Shown: positions 18,227 to 28,441, numbered from the stretch's first letter. The stretch is 64,000 nt of DNA from Streptomyces sp. Tu6071 (GCF_000213055.1 NZ_CM001165.1:62001-126000); one strand, 5' to 3'. Made by a program: numbers and translations. Notes: a model not told the origin generated them from the sequence alone.

Positions 18227-18242
18227 AGGGCCGAAAGACCCC
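18227..18242 (-). promoter_or_regulatory. DevR/OsdR-like box upstream of the universal stress gene
   Basis: Read on the minus strand, GGGGTCTTTCGGCCCT is an imperfect inverted repeat of the GGGxCN5GxCCC type bound by DosR/DevR and Streptomyces OsdR. It sits 87-102 bases upstream of the Usp start codon, a usual activator position. No DevR-type regulator lies in the window. Confidence 0.45.
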
Positions 18243-18303
18243 ACCGCTGGCATCATCCGCCAGCGCTTCTGCCCCCGCATCCGCGCGGCACACGGGTGGG
18301 CTC

Positions 18304-18313
18304 GGCATATGCC
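18304..18313. repeat. GGCATATGCC palindrome, copy 2
   Basis: Identical to the sequence at 6737-6746. It lies between the alpha/beta hydrolase stop and the universal stress gene promoter region. Confidence 0.3.
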
Positions 18314-18317
18314 TGGG

Positions 18318-19106
18318 TCAGTTGCTCCCGGCTTCGTCCGCCGCTTCGCCGGCCGGTTCGTGCGCGGGTGCGTTCGCCGGGCCGTCCCCCGGCGCGTCCG
18401 CCGTGAGGAACGGCAGGACGTGGGCGAGGAAGGCATCGGGGTCCTCGGCGTGGATGTGGTGCCCGGCGGGGACCGTGACGAGACGGGCGCGCGGCAGGCG
18501 TTCGGCGAGCGCGCTGACGGTGGACTGGTCGACGACGCTCGTGGGGCCGCCCGCGAGGACGAGGGCGGGGACGTCCGCGCGCTCCATGCGCTCCCACCAG
18601 GCGGGGTCGGGGTGGTTGCGGGGGTGCTCGGTGGCGAGGACCATCCGCCAGTCGAGGCCGAGCGGTCCGGTGGGCCGTTCAGGGACGGGCCGGGGTGTGG
18701 CGAGGGGCAGGGGCGCCGGGACGTCCTCCAGGACGAGGCGGCGGATCAGTCCGGGGTGCTCCTGGGCGAGGAGGCAGGCGATGATGCCGCCCAGCGAGTG
18801 CGCGACGAGGTCGACGCGCGGGAGCGCGAGGGCGGCGAGGAAGGCGCGTACGTCGTCGCGCAGGAGCGGGAAGGAGTACGTGCCGGGGTACTCGCTCGCG
18901 CCGTGCCCGCGCGGGTCGAGCGCGAGGACGCGCCGGTGCGCGGCCAGCGGCCCCATGACGGGTGCCCAGTCGGCGGAGGACTCGCCGCGCGCGGGCAGCA
19001 GGAGGAGCGGGGGCGCGGTGGCGGGACCGGTCTCGCGGTAGGCGAGGGTGACGCCGTTCGCGCGGACGGTGCGGAGCGCGGGCAGGGGGCGGGGGCGCGG
19101 GTCCAT
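18318..19106 (-). CDS. alpha/beta-fold hydrolase
   Basis: A 262-residue hydrolase. The nucleophile elbow is VAHSLGG with Ser104, the oxyanion region is LLLPARGESSADW, the strand-4 motif is LDPRGHGASE, and the catalytic histidine is probably in PAGHHIHAEDP near residue 227. The last 25 residues are an Ala/Glu/Pro tail. ATG 19106 has AAGG about 8 bases upstream. The enzyme is cytoplasmic, with no signal peptide. Family members include esterases, haloperoxidase-like and epoxide-type enzymes, and nothing here narrows the substrate. It lies on the same strand as the next oxygenase-like gene with a 90-base gap, so an operon is possible but not certain. Confidence 0.9.
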   Translation of the reverse strand: MDPRPRPLPALRTVRANGVTLAYRETGPATAPPLLLLPARGESSADWAPVMGPLAAHRRVLALDPRGHGASEYPGTYSFPLLRDDVRAFLAALALPRVDLVAHSLGGIIACLLAQEHPGLIRRLVLEDVPAPLPLATPRPVPERPTGPLGLDWRMVLATEHPRNHPDPAWWERMERADVPALVLAGGPTSVVDQSTVSALAERLPRARLVTVPAGHHIHAEDPDAFLAHVLPFLTADAPGDGPANAPAHEPAGEAADEAGSN

Positions 19107-19195
19107 GGGGGCACCTTGCCCGACGAGGCCGCGGGGCGGGCCGGGTTTCGCGGGGAGCGGAGTGCGGTACGGGCGCGCTGCGGACCGCGCGGGGC

Positions 19196-20053
19196 TCAGG
19201 CGGGGATGCGGCGGCCGGGTCGGGCCTGGGGGCCGAGGCGGGTGACGGCACCGTGGATGTATTTCGGGGGCATCTGCCAGCGCAGTTCGCCGGGGACCGC
19301 GCGCAGCAGGCGGGCGGTGGAGCGCAGGCGGCGGGTGACGACGGCGGGCGGCGGGGCCTCGCGCCCGTAGAGCCGGTGGGCCCAAGGCGGCAGGGAGCCG
19401 TAGGCGAGGGCGGAGACGCGGCGCCAGAGCAGCGCGCGAGCGGGCAGGAGCGCCAAGGGGACGGGCGGGCGGCGCAGGAAGTCGTCGACGACGCGGGCGT
19501 CGGCGCCCACGGCGAGTTCGTCCTTCACGCTGCGGAAGTAGCTGTCGAGTTCGCCGACGGTGGCGGGGACCTGGGCCGGGTCGAGGCCGACGAGGCGGGC
19601 GCCGGTGCGTTGTTCGGCGACGTAGCGGTCGGCGGCGGTGTCGTCGAGGGGGAAGCCGGAGCGGCGCAGGGTGTGCAGGTAGGAGGAGACCTCGGCGCAG
19701 TGCACCCAGAGCAGGAGTCCGGGTTCGTCGACGCCGTAGCGTTCGCCGGTCGCGGGGTCGGCGGCGCCGAGCCGCCGGTGGATGCCGCGTACGCGGGCCG
19801 CGGCGCGTTCGGCGGTGGGGGTGTCGGCGTACGTGGTGGCGGCGACGTAGCGGGCGGTGCGGATCAGGCGGCCCCAGGCGTCCTGGCGGAAATCGGAGTT
19901 CGCCATGACGCCGCGCAGGGTGCGCGGGTGAAGGGCCTGGAGCCACAGCGCGCGTACGCCCGCGATCCACATGGCGGGGTCGGCGTGGAGCTGCCACGTG
20001 ACGGTGCCGGGCCCGTAGAGGCCGGGGTCGGGGCGGGACGGCTGCTCGGCCAC
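19196..20053 (-). CDS. DUF2236 / MpaB-type oxygenase-like protein
   Basis: A 285-residue protein of the family typified by latex-clearing and ER-bound MpaB-like proteins. The conserved pattern LQALHPRTLRGVMANSDF, the arginine-rich RLIRTARYVAATTYAD and the HxxE-like LLLWVHCAEVSSYLHTLRR give the histidines expected to bind heme b. A proline-rich helical C-terminus follows. The GTG start at 20053 has an excellent GGGAGG seven bases upstream. No signal peptide is visible. Oxygenase activity is known for a few relatives only, so a precise reaction should not be assumed. It is divergent from nothing and lies between the hydrolase and the cysteine-rich gene, all on the minus strand. Confidence 0.88.
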   Translation of the reverse strand: MAEQPSRPDPGLYGPGTVTWQLHADPAMWIAGVRALWLQALHPRTLRGVMANSDFRQDAWGRLIRTARYVAATTYADTPTAERAAARVRGIHRRLGAADPATGERYGVDEPGLLLWVHCAEVSSYLHTLRRSGFPLDDTAADRYVAEQRTGARLVGLDPAQVPATVGELDSYFRSVKDELAVGADARVVDDFLRRPPVPLALLPARALLWRRVSALAYGSLPPWAHRLYGREAPPPAVVTRRLRSTARLLRAVPGELRWQMPPKYIHGAVTRLGPQARPGRRIPA

Positions 20054-20146
20054 GGCGGGACCTCCGGGAGAGTGGTGCGTGCCTGCGGTGATTGTCTCCC
20101 GAAGGGGCGGGTCCGGGCCGGTGGGGGTACCTGGCCGGGAGTGGTT

Positions 20147-20554
20147 TCAGCTGGCCGCGAGGGTGGCGAGGAAGCGGGTGCAGGAGGCGGCGCAGGCGCG
20201 GCAGGCGGCGACGGCGTCCTCGGCGCCCGGCAGGCGCGCGCAGTGGGCCGCGCAGTCGAGGCACGTCGTGCGGCACCAGTCGAGGCGGAAGCGGAGTTCG
20301 TCGTCCTCGGGGTCCAGGAGGGGTTCGGCGCCGAGGAGCCTCGCGGTGCTGTCGCAGACCTCGACGCAGCGCAGGGCGCGCAGCACCGCGGGTTCGGCGG
20401 CGGGGGTGCCGCAGTGGCGGGCGGTGAGCGTCGCCGCACTGCGGCAGGAGGCGGCGCAGGCGAAGCGGTCCTCCAGGTAGCGCACGAGGCGGTCGCGGTC
20501 CCAGGGGTCCTCGGGCGCGGACGGTGTGCGGGGCGCGGCGGACGCCTGTGCCAT
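20147..20554 (-). CDS. cysteine-rich four-helix-bundle copper-binding protein (DUF326-like)
   Basis: A 135-residue protein with 12 cysteines arranged on predicted helices (FACAASC, RCVEVC, WCRTTCLDCAAHC, ACRACAASC). This is the pattern of DUF326/Csp-type copper storage proteins, which hold Cu(I) inside a four-helix bundle. A 35-residue Ala/Pro/Glu leader precedes the bundle; it is not a clear Tat or Sec signal, so a cytosolic location is likely. GAGGAGA lies 6 bases before ATG 20554. The gene is divergent from an MFS transporter with about 280 bases of GC-repetitive spacer between. No copper regulator or P-type ATPase is near, so the copper role rests on family resemblance. Confidence 0.82.
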   Translation of the reverse strand: MAQASAAPRTPSAPEDPWDRDRLVRYLEDRFACAASCRSAATLTARHCGTPAAEPAVLRALRCVEVCDSTARLLGAEPLLDPEDDELRFRLDWCRTTCLDCAAHCARLPGAEDAVAACRACAASCTRFLATLAAS

Positions 20555-20831
20555 GGCGGTCTCCTCTCGGGCGGCCCCGGCCCCGGTCCGGGGTGGGTGC
20601 GTGCGTGCGTGCGTTCGAGGGGCGGGTTGCCGCGTAGGGCGCGGGCAAACGCGGGTACGGCTTCGGGGGTACGGCGCGGTGGGGCGGAACGCGGCGCACC
20701 GGGGTGGGCCGGGGCGCGGTGCGGGGCGTGGGTGGGCCGGTGCGCGGCGCGGTGGGTCCGGTGCGCGGCGCGGGTGGGCCATGGCGCGGCGTGAGGTGTG
20801 GCGGGCCACCGCCCGGGAAAGGGTCGTGTCC

Positions 20832-22142
20832 ATGACACACACGTCCCCCGACTCCACCGCCGCCCCCGGCTCCCCCGCACCCCGCTCCCCCGCCCGCCGC
20901 CCGGTGCGCCAGCTCGCGGCGGCCTCCGTCGGCAACGCCGTCGAGTGGTACGACTGGTACGCGTACACCTTCCTCGCCACGTACCTCGCCGACCAGGTCT
21001 TCCCCAAGGGCGCGGACAACTCGCTCGTCCCGCTGCTCTCGACCTTCGCGGTGTTCGCCGTCGGGTTCTTCATGCGCCCCGTGGGCGGGCTGCTCATGGG
21101 CGCGGTCGCCGACCGGCGGGGGCGGCGGGCCGCGCTGACGGTGACGATCCTGCTCATGGGCGGGTCCAGTCTGCTCGTGGCGCTGACCCCGACGTACGCG
21201 GCGGCCGGGCTGCTCGGCCCGGTCGTGCTGGTGCTCGCACGGCTGCTGCAAGGACTTTCGGTGGGCGGGGAGTTCGCCGCCTCGACGACGTTCCTCGTGG
21301 AGTCGGCCGGGCCGGGCAGGCGCGGGCTCTTCTCCAGTTTCCAGTACGTGTCGACGACGATCGGCCAGCTCATCGCCTCGGGGGTCGCGGCGCTGCTCGT
21401 GCGCGTACTGAGCGACGGGCGGATGGAGTCCTGGGGGTGGCGGCTGCCGTTCGTGCTCGGCGCCGTGCTGAGCCTGGCCGGGTTCTGGATCAGGCGGGGC
21501 GCCGAGGAGACGCGGGACGCGGCGCGCACGGCCGAGCGCCCGCCGCTCTTCGAGGCCCTGCGGCGCCACCCGCGCGCCTCGCTCCTGATCGGCGGGATCA
21601 CGGCGGGCGGCACGCTCGCGTACTACACGTGGACGTCGTACCTGCCGACGTACGCGGAGCTGAACGCGGACGTCGCGAAGGGCGACGCGCTGCTCGCCTC
21701 GACGCTCGCGCTCGCGTTCTTCGCGGTGCTCCAGCCGCTCGCCGGGCTGCTCTCGGACCGCTTCGGGCGGCGTCCTCTCCTGCTCTTCTTCGGGCTCGGC
21801 TTCGCGCTCCTGTGCGTGCCGCTGCTGCGGCTGCTCACCGGCTCCTTCGTCTCGTTGCTGCTCGTGAGCTGCGCGGGGATGGTGCTCCTGACCGGGTTCA
21901 CGTCGATCTCGGCAGCGGTGAACGCGGAGGTGTTCCCCGCGCGGGTGCGGGCGGCGGGGATCGGCTTCCCGTACTCGCTGACGGTGGCGCTCTTCGGCGG
22001 CACGGCCCCGTACGTCGGGACGCTCTTCAAGGAGTGGGGCCGGGCCGGGCTCTTCCCCTGGTACGTCGCGGTGCTGTGCCTGGTCTCCTCGGCGGTGTAC
22101 CTGCGGCTTCCGGAGACGGCGCACCGTCCGCTGGAGCGCTGA
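20832..22142 (+). CDS. MFS transporter, metabolite:H+ symporter (MHS) family
   Basis: A 436-residue protein with about 12 membrane segments. It shows the MHS hallmarks VGNAVEWYDWYAYT at the first helix, FFMRPVGGLLMGAVADRRGRR (loop 2-3 motif) and RLLQGLSVGGEFAASTTFLVE in helix 4. Members such as KgtP, ShiA and ProP import dicarboxylates, shikimate or osmolytes with protons; the substrate here is unknown. ATG 20832 is chosen with AAAGGG 8 bases upstream; an in-frame GTG lies two codons earlier. It seems monocistronic, and the following MreB-like gene starts 187 bases later. Confidence 0.93.
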   Translation: MTHTSPDSTAAPGSPAPRSPARRPVRQLAAASVGNAVEWYDWYAYTFLATYLADQVFPKGADNSLVPLLSTFAVFAVGFFMRPVGGLLMGAVADRRGRRAALTVTILLMGGSSLLVALTPTYAAAGLLGPVVLVLARLLQGLSVGGEFAASTTFLVESAGPGRRGLFSSFQYVSTTIGQLIASGVAALLVRVLSDGRMESWGWRLPFVLGAVLSLAGFWIRRGAEETRDAARTAERPPLFEALRRHPRASLLIGGITAGGTLAYYTWTSYLPTYAELNADVAKGDALLASTLALAFFAVLQPLAGLLSDRFGRRPLLLFFGLGFALLCVPLLRLLTGSFVSLLLVSCAGMVLLTGFTSISAAVNAEVFPARVRAAGIGFPYSLTVALFGGTAPYVGTLFKEWGRAGLFPWYVAVLCLVSSAVYLRLPETAHRPLER

Positions 22143-22329
22143 GCGGGGGGCGGCTGCCCCTCCGCCTCGCGCGCGTACCCGCTGACGCCCCTCCCGTACC
22201 GGCCCTGTCCCGTGCCGACCCGATCGGCGTCCGCGGACTTGCCGGGGGCCGGAGGGCGCGCGAGCGTCGCAGCGAGGGCCCGGCGCGGCTACGCGGGCGT
22301 TCTCCGGCGCGGAAACGGGAGTGGGCACC

Positions 22330-23307
22330 ATGGGTACGCGGAGCAGGCAGGTGGCGATCGACCTGGGCAGTGCGCGGCTTCGGCTGCGCGACCAGCGGCA
22401 GGCGTGGTCGGCTCCGCACGTCGCGATCGTCGACGAGGAGGGCTCGCTGCGGGCCTGGGGCGATGAGGCGCTCGCGATGGCGGGGCGGCTGCCGCCGCGC
22501 CTGCGGCTCGTGCGCCCCGTCGCGGCGGGCGCGGTGGCGGACCTGCCGCTCGCCGCGCGGCTGCTCGGCTCGGCGCTGCGGGCGGCCTCGGGGAAGTCGC
22601 GGCGGCTGCGCGGGGCGCAGGCGGTGGTGTGCGTACCGGACCACGCGACGTCCCTGGAGCGGCACGTGCTGCGGCAGGTGTGCAAGGACGCGGGCATCAA
22701 CCAGGTGCGTTCGGTGCCGCACTCGGTCGCGGCGGCGGTGGGCGCCGGGGTGAGCGGGAGCCCGGCGGGCGCGCTGCTCGTGGACATCGGGGAGCACCGC
22801 ACGTCGGCGTCGATGATCGCGCTCGGCACGGCGCTCGTGACGCGGTCGGTCAAGCGGGGCGCGGGCAGCGTGGACACGTGGCTGATGCGGCACGCGCGCG
22901 AGGAGCACGCGCTCACGATCGGGGCGCAGGTCGCCGAGGAGGCGAAGCTCGCCGCGGCGCTGGAGACGGGGGCGCGGCTGCCGGTGCGGGGGCAGGACAG
23001 GGACGAGGGGCTGCCGCGCGTGGGGGAGCTGACGGTGGCGGAGATCCGCGCGGTGCTGCGCCCGGTGTACGAGGACGTGGCGCGGCTCGTCACGGCGGTG
23101 CTCGACGCCTCGCCGCCCGAGCTGGTGGACGACGTCTTCGAGCGGGGCGTGCTGCTGCACGGCGGCGGGGCGCGGCTGTACGGCCTCGACGCGCATCTGC
23201 GGCAGGAGCTGTCGATGCCGGTGCACCTCGTGGAGTCGGGCGCGGACACGGCGGTGGAGGGGGCGTGGCTGCTCGCCGCCGAGGGGCCGGTGCTCGAACT
23301 CGCGTGA
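22330..23307 (+). CDS. MreB-like actin-fold protein with altered ATP-binding motif
   Basis: A 325-residue protein of the MreB/Hsp70-actin superfamily. Phosphate-1 is AIDLGSARLRL, the connect region includes VVCVPDHATSLERHVL, phosphate-2 reads LLVDIGEHRTSAS and the adenosine motif is VLLHGGGARLYGLD. In bona fide MreB, phosphate-2 is DIGGGTT. Here the glycines are replaced by Glu-His-Arg, so nucleotide hydrolysis or filament formation may differ. ATG 22330 follows GGAG by 8 bases. No mreC, mreD or rodA is adjacent, so this is not the standard mre cluster; a role in spore-wall or septum organisation is possible but unproved. A small membrane protein gene follows after 35 bases. Confidence 0.83.
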   Translation: MGTRSRQVAIDLGSARLRLRDQRQAWSAPHVAIVDEEGSLRAWGDEALAMAGRLPPRLRLVRPVAAGAVADLPLAARLLGSALRAASGKSRRLRGAQAVVCVPDHATSLERHVLRQVCKDAGINQVRSVPHSVAAAVGAGVSGSPAGALLVDIGEHRTSASMIALGTALVTRSVKRGAGSVDTWLMRHAREEHALTIGAQVAEEAKLAAALETGARLPVRGQDRDEGLPRVGELTVAEIRAVLRPVYEDVARLVTAVLDASPPELVDDVFERGVLLHGGGARLYGLDAHLRQELSMPVHLVESGADTAVEGAWLLAAEGPVLELA

Positions 23308-23342
23308 GCGGGGGGGCCGATGGAGCGGAGAGGTGAGGGCGT

Positions 23343-23618
23343 ATGACGGCTGCGGCGGGACTGGCGCTGATGATCGTGGGGGCGGTGCTGCGGTACGCGG
23401 TGACGTGGCGGTTCGCGTGGGTGGATCTGCCCGTGGTGGGGAACATCCTGCTCGTGGGCGGTTTCGCGGGGCTCGTGCTCGGCCTGGTGCTCGCGCGCAG
23501 CAGGCGGCGGCTGGCGCTCGCGGTGGAGCGGGCGCGGGATTCGGCGGCGTGGTCGGCCTCGGGCAGTGACGCGTATCCGCCGGAGCCGTACTACCGGGAC
23601 CAGTACCCGCCGCACTGA
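23343..23618 (+). CDS. small two-helix membrane protein
   Basis: A 91-residue protein with two hydrophobic segments (about residues 3-18 and 30-50), each followed by arginine-rich loops (ARSRRRLALAVERARD), and a Tyr/Pro-rich tail (YPPEPYYRDQYPPH). It looks like a conserved actinobacterial small membrane protein without assigned function. It lies 35 bases after the MreB-like gene on the same strand, so it is probably co-transcribed and could anchor or modulate that protein (inference). The start ATG has GGAGAGG upstream. A strong hairpin follows. Confidence 0.8.
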   Translation: MTAAAGLALMIVGAVLRYAVTWRFAWVDLPVVGNILLVGGFAGLVLGLVLARSRRRLALAVERARDSAAWSASGSDAYPPEPYYRDQYPPH

Positions 23619-23672
23619 GCGGGCGGGGCGCGCTCGACGGGTACGGGCCGTACGGGAGCAGCGCGGACGCGG

Positions 23673-23708
23673 GACGCCGCCGCACCCTTGCTCGGGTGCG
23701 GCGGCGTC
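23673..23708. terminator. bidirectional terminator hairpin
   Basis: A perfect 15-bp stem (GACGCCGCCGCACCC and complement) with a 6-base loop lies between the convergent membrane-protein and GH1 genes. Confidence 0.85.
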
Positions 23709-23730
23709 GCGTGCGGGTGGTGCGGGTGGG

Positions 23731-25115
<1,385 letters not shown>

Positions 25116-25119
<4 letters not shown>

Positions 25120-26051
25120 TTGACGGCTCCCGCGGTGAGTCCGGTGACCAGGTACTTCTGGAGCAGCAGGAAGCCGGCGACGACGGGCACGCTGACGACG
25201 AGGGACGCGGCCATGACCTGGTTCCAGTAGACGTCGTTGAGCGTCGAGTAGTTCTGGAGGCCGATGGCGAGGGTGCGGGTCTCGTCGTTGGTGAGCACGG
25301 AGGCGAAGAGGACTTCGCCCCAGGCCGTCATGAAGGCGTACACGGCGACGGCGACGATGCCGGGGATCGCGGCGGGCACGACGACGCGGAAGAGCGCGCC
25401 GAGCGGGCCGCAGCCGTCGACCATGGCGGCCTCGTCGAGTTCCTTGGGCACCGAGTCGAAGTAGCCGATGAGCATCCAGATCGCGAAGGGCAGCGAGAAG
25501 GTCAGATACGTGATGATCAGGCCGAGTCGCGAGCCGAAGAGCGGGATGCCGGTGGCGTTGCCGACGTTGACGAAGAGGATGAACAGCGGCAGCAGGAAGA
25601 GGATGCCGGGGAACATCTGGGTGGAGAGCACCGAGACGGTGAAGACGCGCTTGCCGCGGAAGTTGTAGCGGCTGACCGCGTAGGCGGCGAAGATCGCGAT
25701 GATCACCGAGCAGATCGTGGCGGACCCGGCCACGATGAGCGAGTTGCTGAAGTAGTGCGCGAGCGGCACCGTCTTCCAGATGTCGATGTACGGCCGGATC
25801 GTGAGACCGCTCGGTATCCAGCGGAACTGCCCGGTGACGTCCTTGAGGGGCTTCAGCGAGCTGGTGATCATGACGAAGATCGGCAGCGCGACGAAGACCG
25901 TCAGGATCGTCAGGAAGACGACGCGGATGGCCTGGAAGGAGCGCGGCGGCGCCATCGGGGAGCGCCCGGTGTGGAGCACCTGCGGGCTCTTGGCCGCGGG
26001 GGTCCCGCCGGGAGGGCCGTCGGTCTTGGCGACGGGTGCGGCGCTAGACAT
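25116..26051 (-). CDS. sugar ABC transporter permease (MalG type)
   Basis: A 311-residue inner-membrane subunit with six expected helices. The EAA loop reads [24 protein letters not shown], the contact site for the shared MsiK-type ATPase. The N-terminal 30 residues are a disordered Pro/Ala/Gly leader. It overlaps the preceding permease by 8 bases and the GH1 gene by 4, showing tight translational coupling. No ATPase gene is present in the operon, as is usual in Streptomyces where MsiK serves several importers. Confidence 0.94.
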
Positions 26052-27048
26052 CGGAGCCCTTCTTCCTCGACGTGAAGATCAGGTACAGCCCCGTGACCAC
26101 GAGCAGGAACAGGAGCAGCAGCACGGACATGGCCGAGCCGGTGCCGAAGTTCCAGGTCACGAAGGAGGACTGGTAGATGTGGATGGAGATGAGGTCGGCG
26201 TTCTTCGGTGCCGAGTCCCCGAAGAGGAGGTACGGCGTGTTGAAGTCGTTGAACGTCCACAGGAACAGCACGAGGACGAGGACCTGGTTGACGGGGCGCA
26301 GCGAGGGCAGGGTGATCTTGCGGATCTGCTGCCAGGTGCCGGCGCCGTCGAGGGCCGCGGCCTCGTAGAGGTCCTTGGGGATGTTCTGGAGCGCGGCCAT
26401 GACGATGAGGAAGGCGAAGGGCCAGGTCTTCCAGACCGCCACGACGACCAGGGAGATGAAGCTGTTGTTGCCGATGAGCCAGAAGGAGCGCTCGTCGGTG
26501 AGGTGGAGCTGGTCGTGCAGGACGTGGTTCACCATGCCGTTGTCGTGCTGGAGCATGAAGTTCCAGGTGATGACGGCGGCGTAGATGGGCAGCGCGTACG
26601 GGGTCAGGAAGAGCGCCCGCAGGAAGCCGCGGCCCTTGAAGTTGTCCTGGAGGAAGATCGCGGCGGCGACGCCGATCAGCCAGCAGAAGGCGACGGCGAG
26701 GACGCAGAAGGCGCAGGTGACCCAGAAGGAGTGGAGCAGGGCCTCGCCGACCGGCTTGTCGAAGTCGACGGCCAGTTTGAAGTTGTCGAGGCCGGCCCAC
26801 GGGGCCTGGCCCCAGTTGCGGATGTAGAACTGGGTGAGTTCCTTGAAGGCCATGAAGATCCCGACAACCATCGGGATCATGTGGATCAGGAGCTCGAAGA
26901 GCAGGGCGGGCAGGAGCAGCAGGTAGGGCAGTCCCAGGCGGCGGACGCGGTCGGGAAGGATCGGCTTGCGCCGCTTCTTCTTCCCGACCGGGCCGGGCCC
27001 CGCGACGGGGCCCGGCGTCGCCTGCGCTTCAGGCAGGGTGTCGGTCAT
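26044..27048 (-). CDS. sugar ABC transporter permease (MalF type)
   Basis: A 334-residue integral membrane subunit. It has a basic N-terminus (KKKRRKP), several hydrophobic segments and the EAA loop DLYEAAALDGAGTWQQIRKITLP. It partners the MalG-type permease that overlaps its end, and the lipoprotein gene lies 11 bases upstream, completing an importer that lacks its own ATPase. It shows the usual length and helix pattern for carbohydrate importers of the CUT1 family, which carry di- and oligosaccharides. The GH1 enzyme downstream suggests beta-glucosides. Confidence 0.94.
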   Translation of the reverse strand: MTDTLPEAQATPGPVAGPGPVGKKKRRKPILPDRVRRLGLPYLLLLPALLFELLIHMIPMVVGIFMAFKELTQFYIRNWGQAPWAGLDNFKLAVDFDKPVGEALLHSFWVTCAFCVLAVAFCWLIGVAAAIFLQDNFKGRGFLRALFLTPYALPIYAAVITWNFMLQHDNGMVNHVLHDQLHLTDERSFWLIGNNSFISLVVVAVWKTWPFAFLIVMAALQNIPKDLYEAAALDGAGTWQQIRKITLPSLRPVNQVLVLVLFLWTFNDFNTPYLLFGDSAPKNADLISIHIYQSSFVTWNFGTGSAMSVLLLLFLLVVTGLYLIFTSRKKGSDV

Positions 27049-27059
27049 GGTTCAGTTGC

Positions 27060-28373
27060 TCACTTCGGCATCTGCTGCTCGGCCTTGGTCAGGGCGGCCT
27101 TCACTGCGGCGGTCGTGATCTCCTTCTTGCCCGCCGCGTCGGCCCACAGGTCCTTGATGGCGGTACCGACCGCCGTCTCGAACTGGGCCTCGTTGGGCAC
27201 CTGCGGGAGCGCGGTGGCGCTCTTGAGCAGGGTGTCCTTGATGGCGCCCGCGCCGCCCTGGTTGAACGCCGGGTCCTCCTGCGCGTCCTTGACGGGCGGG
27301 ACGGAGCCCCAGGTCTTGTTGAGGAAGGTCGACTCCTCCTTGCTCGTCATGAACTTGACGAACTTGAGGGCGCCGTCCTTGTTCTTCGTGTTCTTGAAGA
27401 CGGCCATGTTGATACCGGCGACCATGGAGTTGGTCTGCTTGCCGGAGCCCGGGGTGCCGGACTGGACCGGGACGGGCGCGACGCCGTAGTCGTCGGCCTT
27501 CATGCCGTGCGCCTGGAAGGTGCTGTCGGCCGCCTGCCACAGGACCATGCCGACCTTGCCGTTGGCGAAGTCGTTGAGGCTCTGGTTCTGGTTGTACTCG
27601 GCGTTGCCGGGGGCGATGATCTTGTCCTTGCCCATCCAGTCCACGTACTGCTTGACGGCGGCGACCGCGCCGTCGGAGGTGAAGGTGGGCTTGCCCTCGG
27701 CGTCGAAGAAGTCCGCGCCGTGCTGCTTGCCGAGGACGAACGCCTGGTGGATGTTGTTGGAGAGGTTGCTGCCCTCCAGCGCCGTGCCCCAGGTGTCGCC
27801 CTTGGTGAGCTTCTTGCCGTCGGCGACGAACTCGTCCCACGTGGCCGGGGGCTTCTGGATACCGGCGTCGGCGAAGAGCTTCTTGTTGTAGTAGAGCGCG
27901 TACGACAGCGAGTACAGCGGCACGGCGGCCGGGTCCTTGCCCTCGGCACCCGTGGAGCCCACGGCCGAGTCGACGAAGCGGTCACGCCCGCCGATCGCCT
28001 TGTACGCCGCGTCGTCCCAGTCCATGAGGGCACCGGTGGCCTGGAGCGAGGCCGACCAGGTGTTGCCTATGTTGAGGACGTCGGGGCCCTCGCCCGAAGT
28101 GGTGGCGGTGAGGATGCGGTTGAGGAGGTCGGACCAGGGAATGACCTCCAGCTTGACCTTGACACCGGTCTGCTTCGTGAACTTGGCGAGTTCCTTCGTC
28201 AGGACCTTCTTGTCCACCGCCACGCTCGCCCCCTGGTTGGAGGCCCAGTACGTGAGGGTCTTGGGCGAGGAGTTGTCACTCCCGCCGCTGTCGCTCCCGC
28301 CGCCGCAGGCGGTGGCGGTGAGCGCGAGGGTCGTGACGAGACTGGCAGCGGCAGCGGCTCGCAGTCTGCGCAT
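27060..28373 (-). CDS. sugar ABC transporter substrate-binding lipoprotein
   Basis: A 437-residue CUT1 family binding protein. The signal peptide (MRRLRAAAAASLVTTLALTA) ends in a lipobox-like TATAC with Cys23 as lipidation site, then a Gly/Ser linker. The mature protein shows SBP landmarks: TLTYWAS, the SYALYYNKKLFADAGI motif and a late MVAGINMAVF strand. It would bind an oligosaccharide outside the membrane and deliver it to the two permeases. It is the first gene of the operon; its promoter region carries a palindrome shared with the divergent ROK repressor gene. Confidence 0.94.
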   Translation of the reverse strand: MRRLRAAAAASLVTTLALTATACGGGSDSGGSDNSSPKTLTYWASNQGASVAVDKKVLTKELAKFTKQTGVKVKLEVIPWSDLLNRILTATTSGEGPDVLNIGNTWSASLQATGALMDWDDAAYKAIGGRDRFVDSAVGSTGAEGKDPAAVPLYSLSYALYYNKKLFADAGIQKPPATWDEFVADGKKLTKGDTWGTALEGSNLSNNIHQAFVLGKQHGADFFDAEGKPTFTSDGAVAAVKQYVDWMGKDKIIAPGNAEYNQNQSLNDFANGKVGMVLWQAADSTFQAHGMKADDYGVAPVPVQSGTPGSGKQTNSMVAGINMAVFKNTKNKDGALKFVKFMTSKEESTFLNKTWGSVPPVKDAQEDPAFNQGGAGAIKDTLLKSATALPQVPNEAQFETAVGTAIKDLWADAAGKKEITTAAVKAALTKAEQQMPK

Positions 28374-28441
28374 GTCGGTATGCCCCTTTCCGGGGGGTGG
28401 CCAAGGAGGAGTGAAGGCGTTCAGTCCCTGAACGGCCTCAC

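Noticed and set aside
18318..23615. Continuous minus-strand frame running from the alpha/beta hydrolase through the MFS and MreB-like genes
   Set aside because: Only its last 263 codons (the hydrolase) have coding character; the rest is shadow sequence opposite genes with clear domains.
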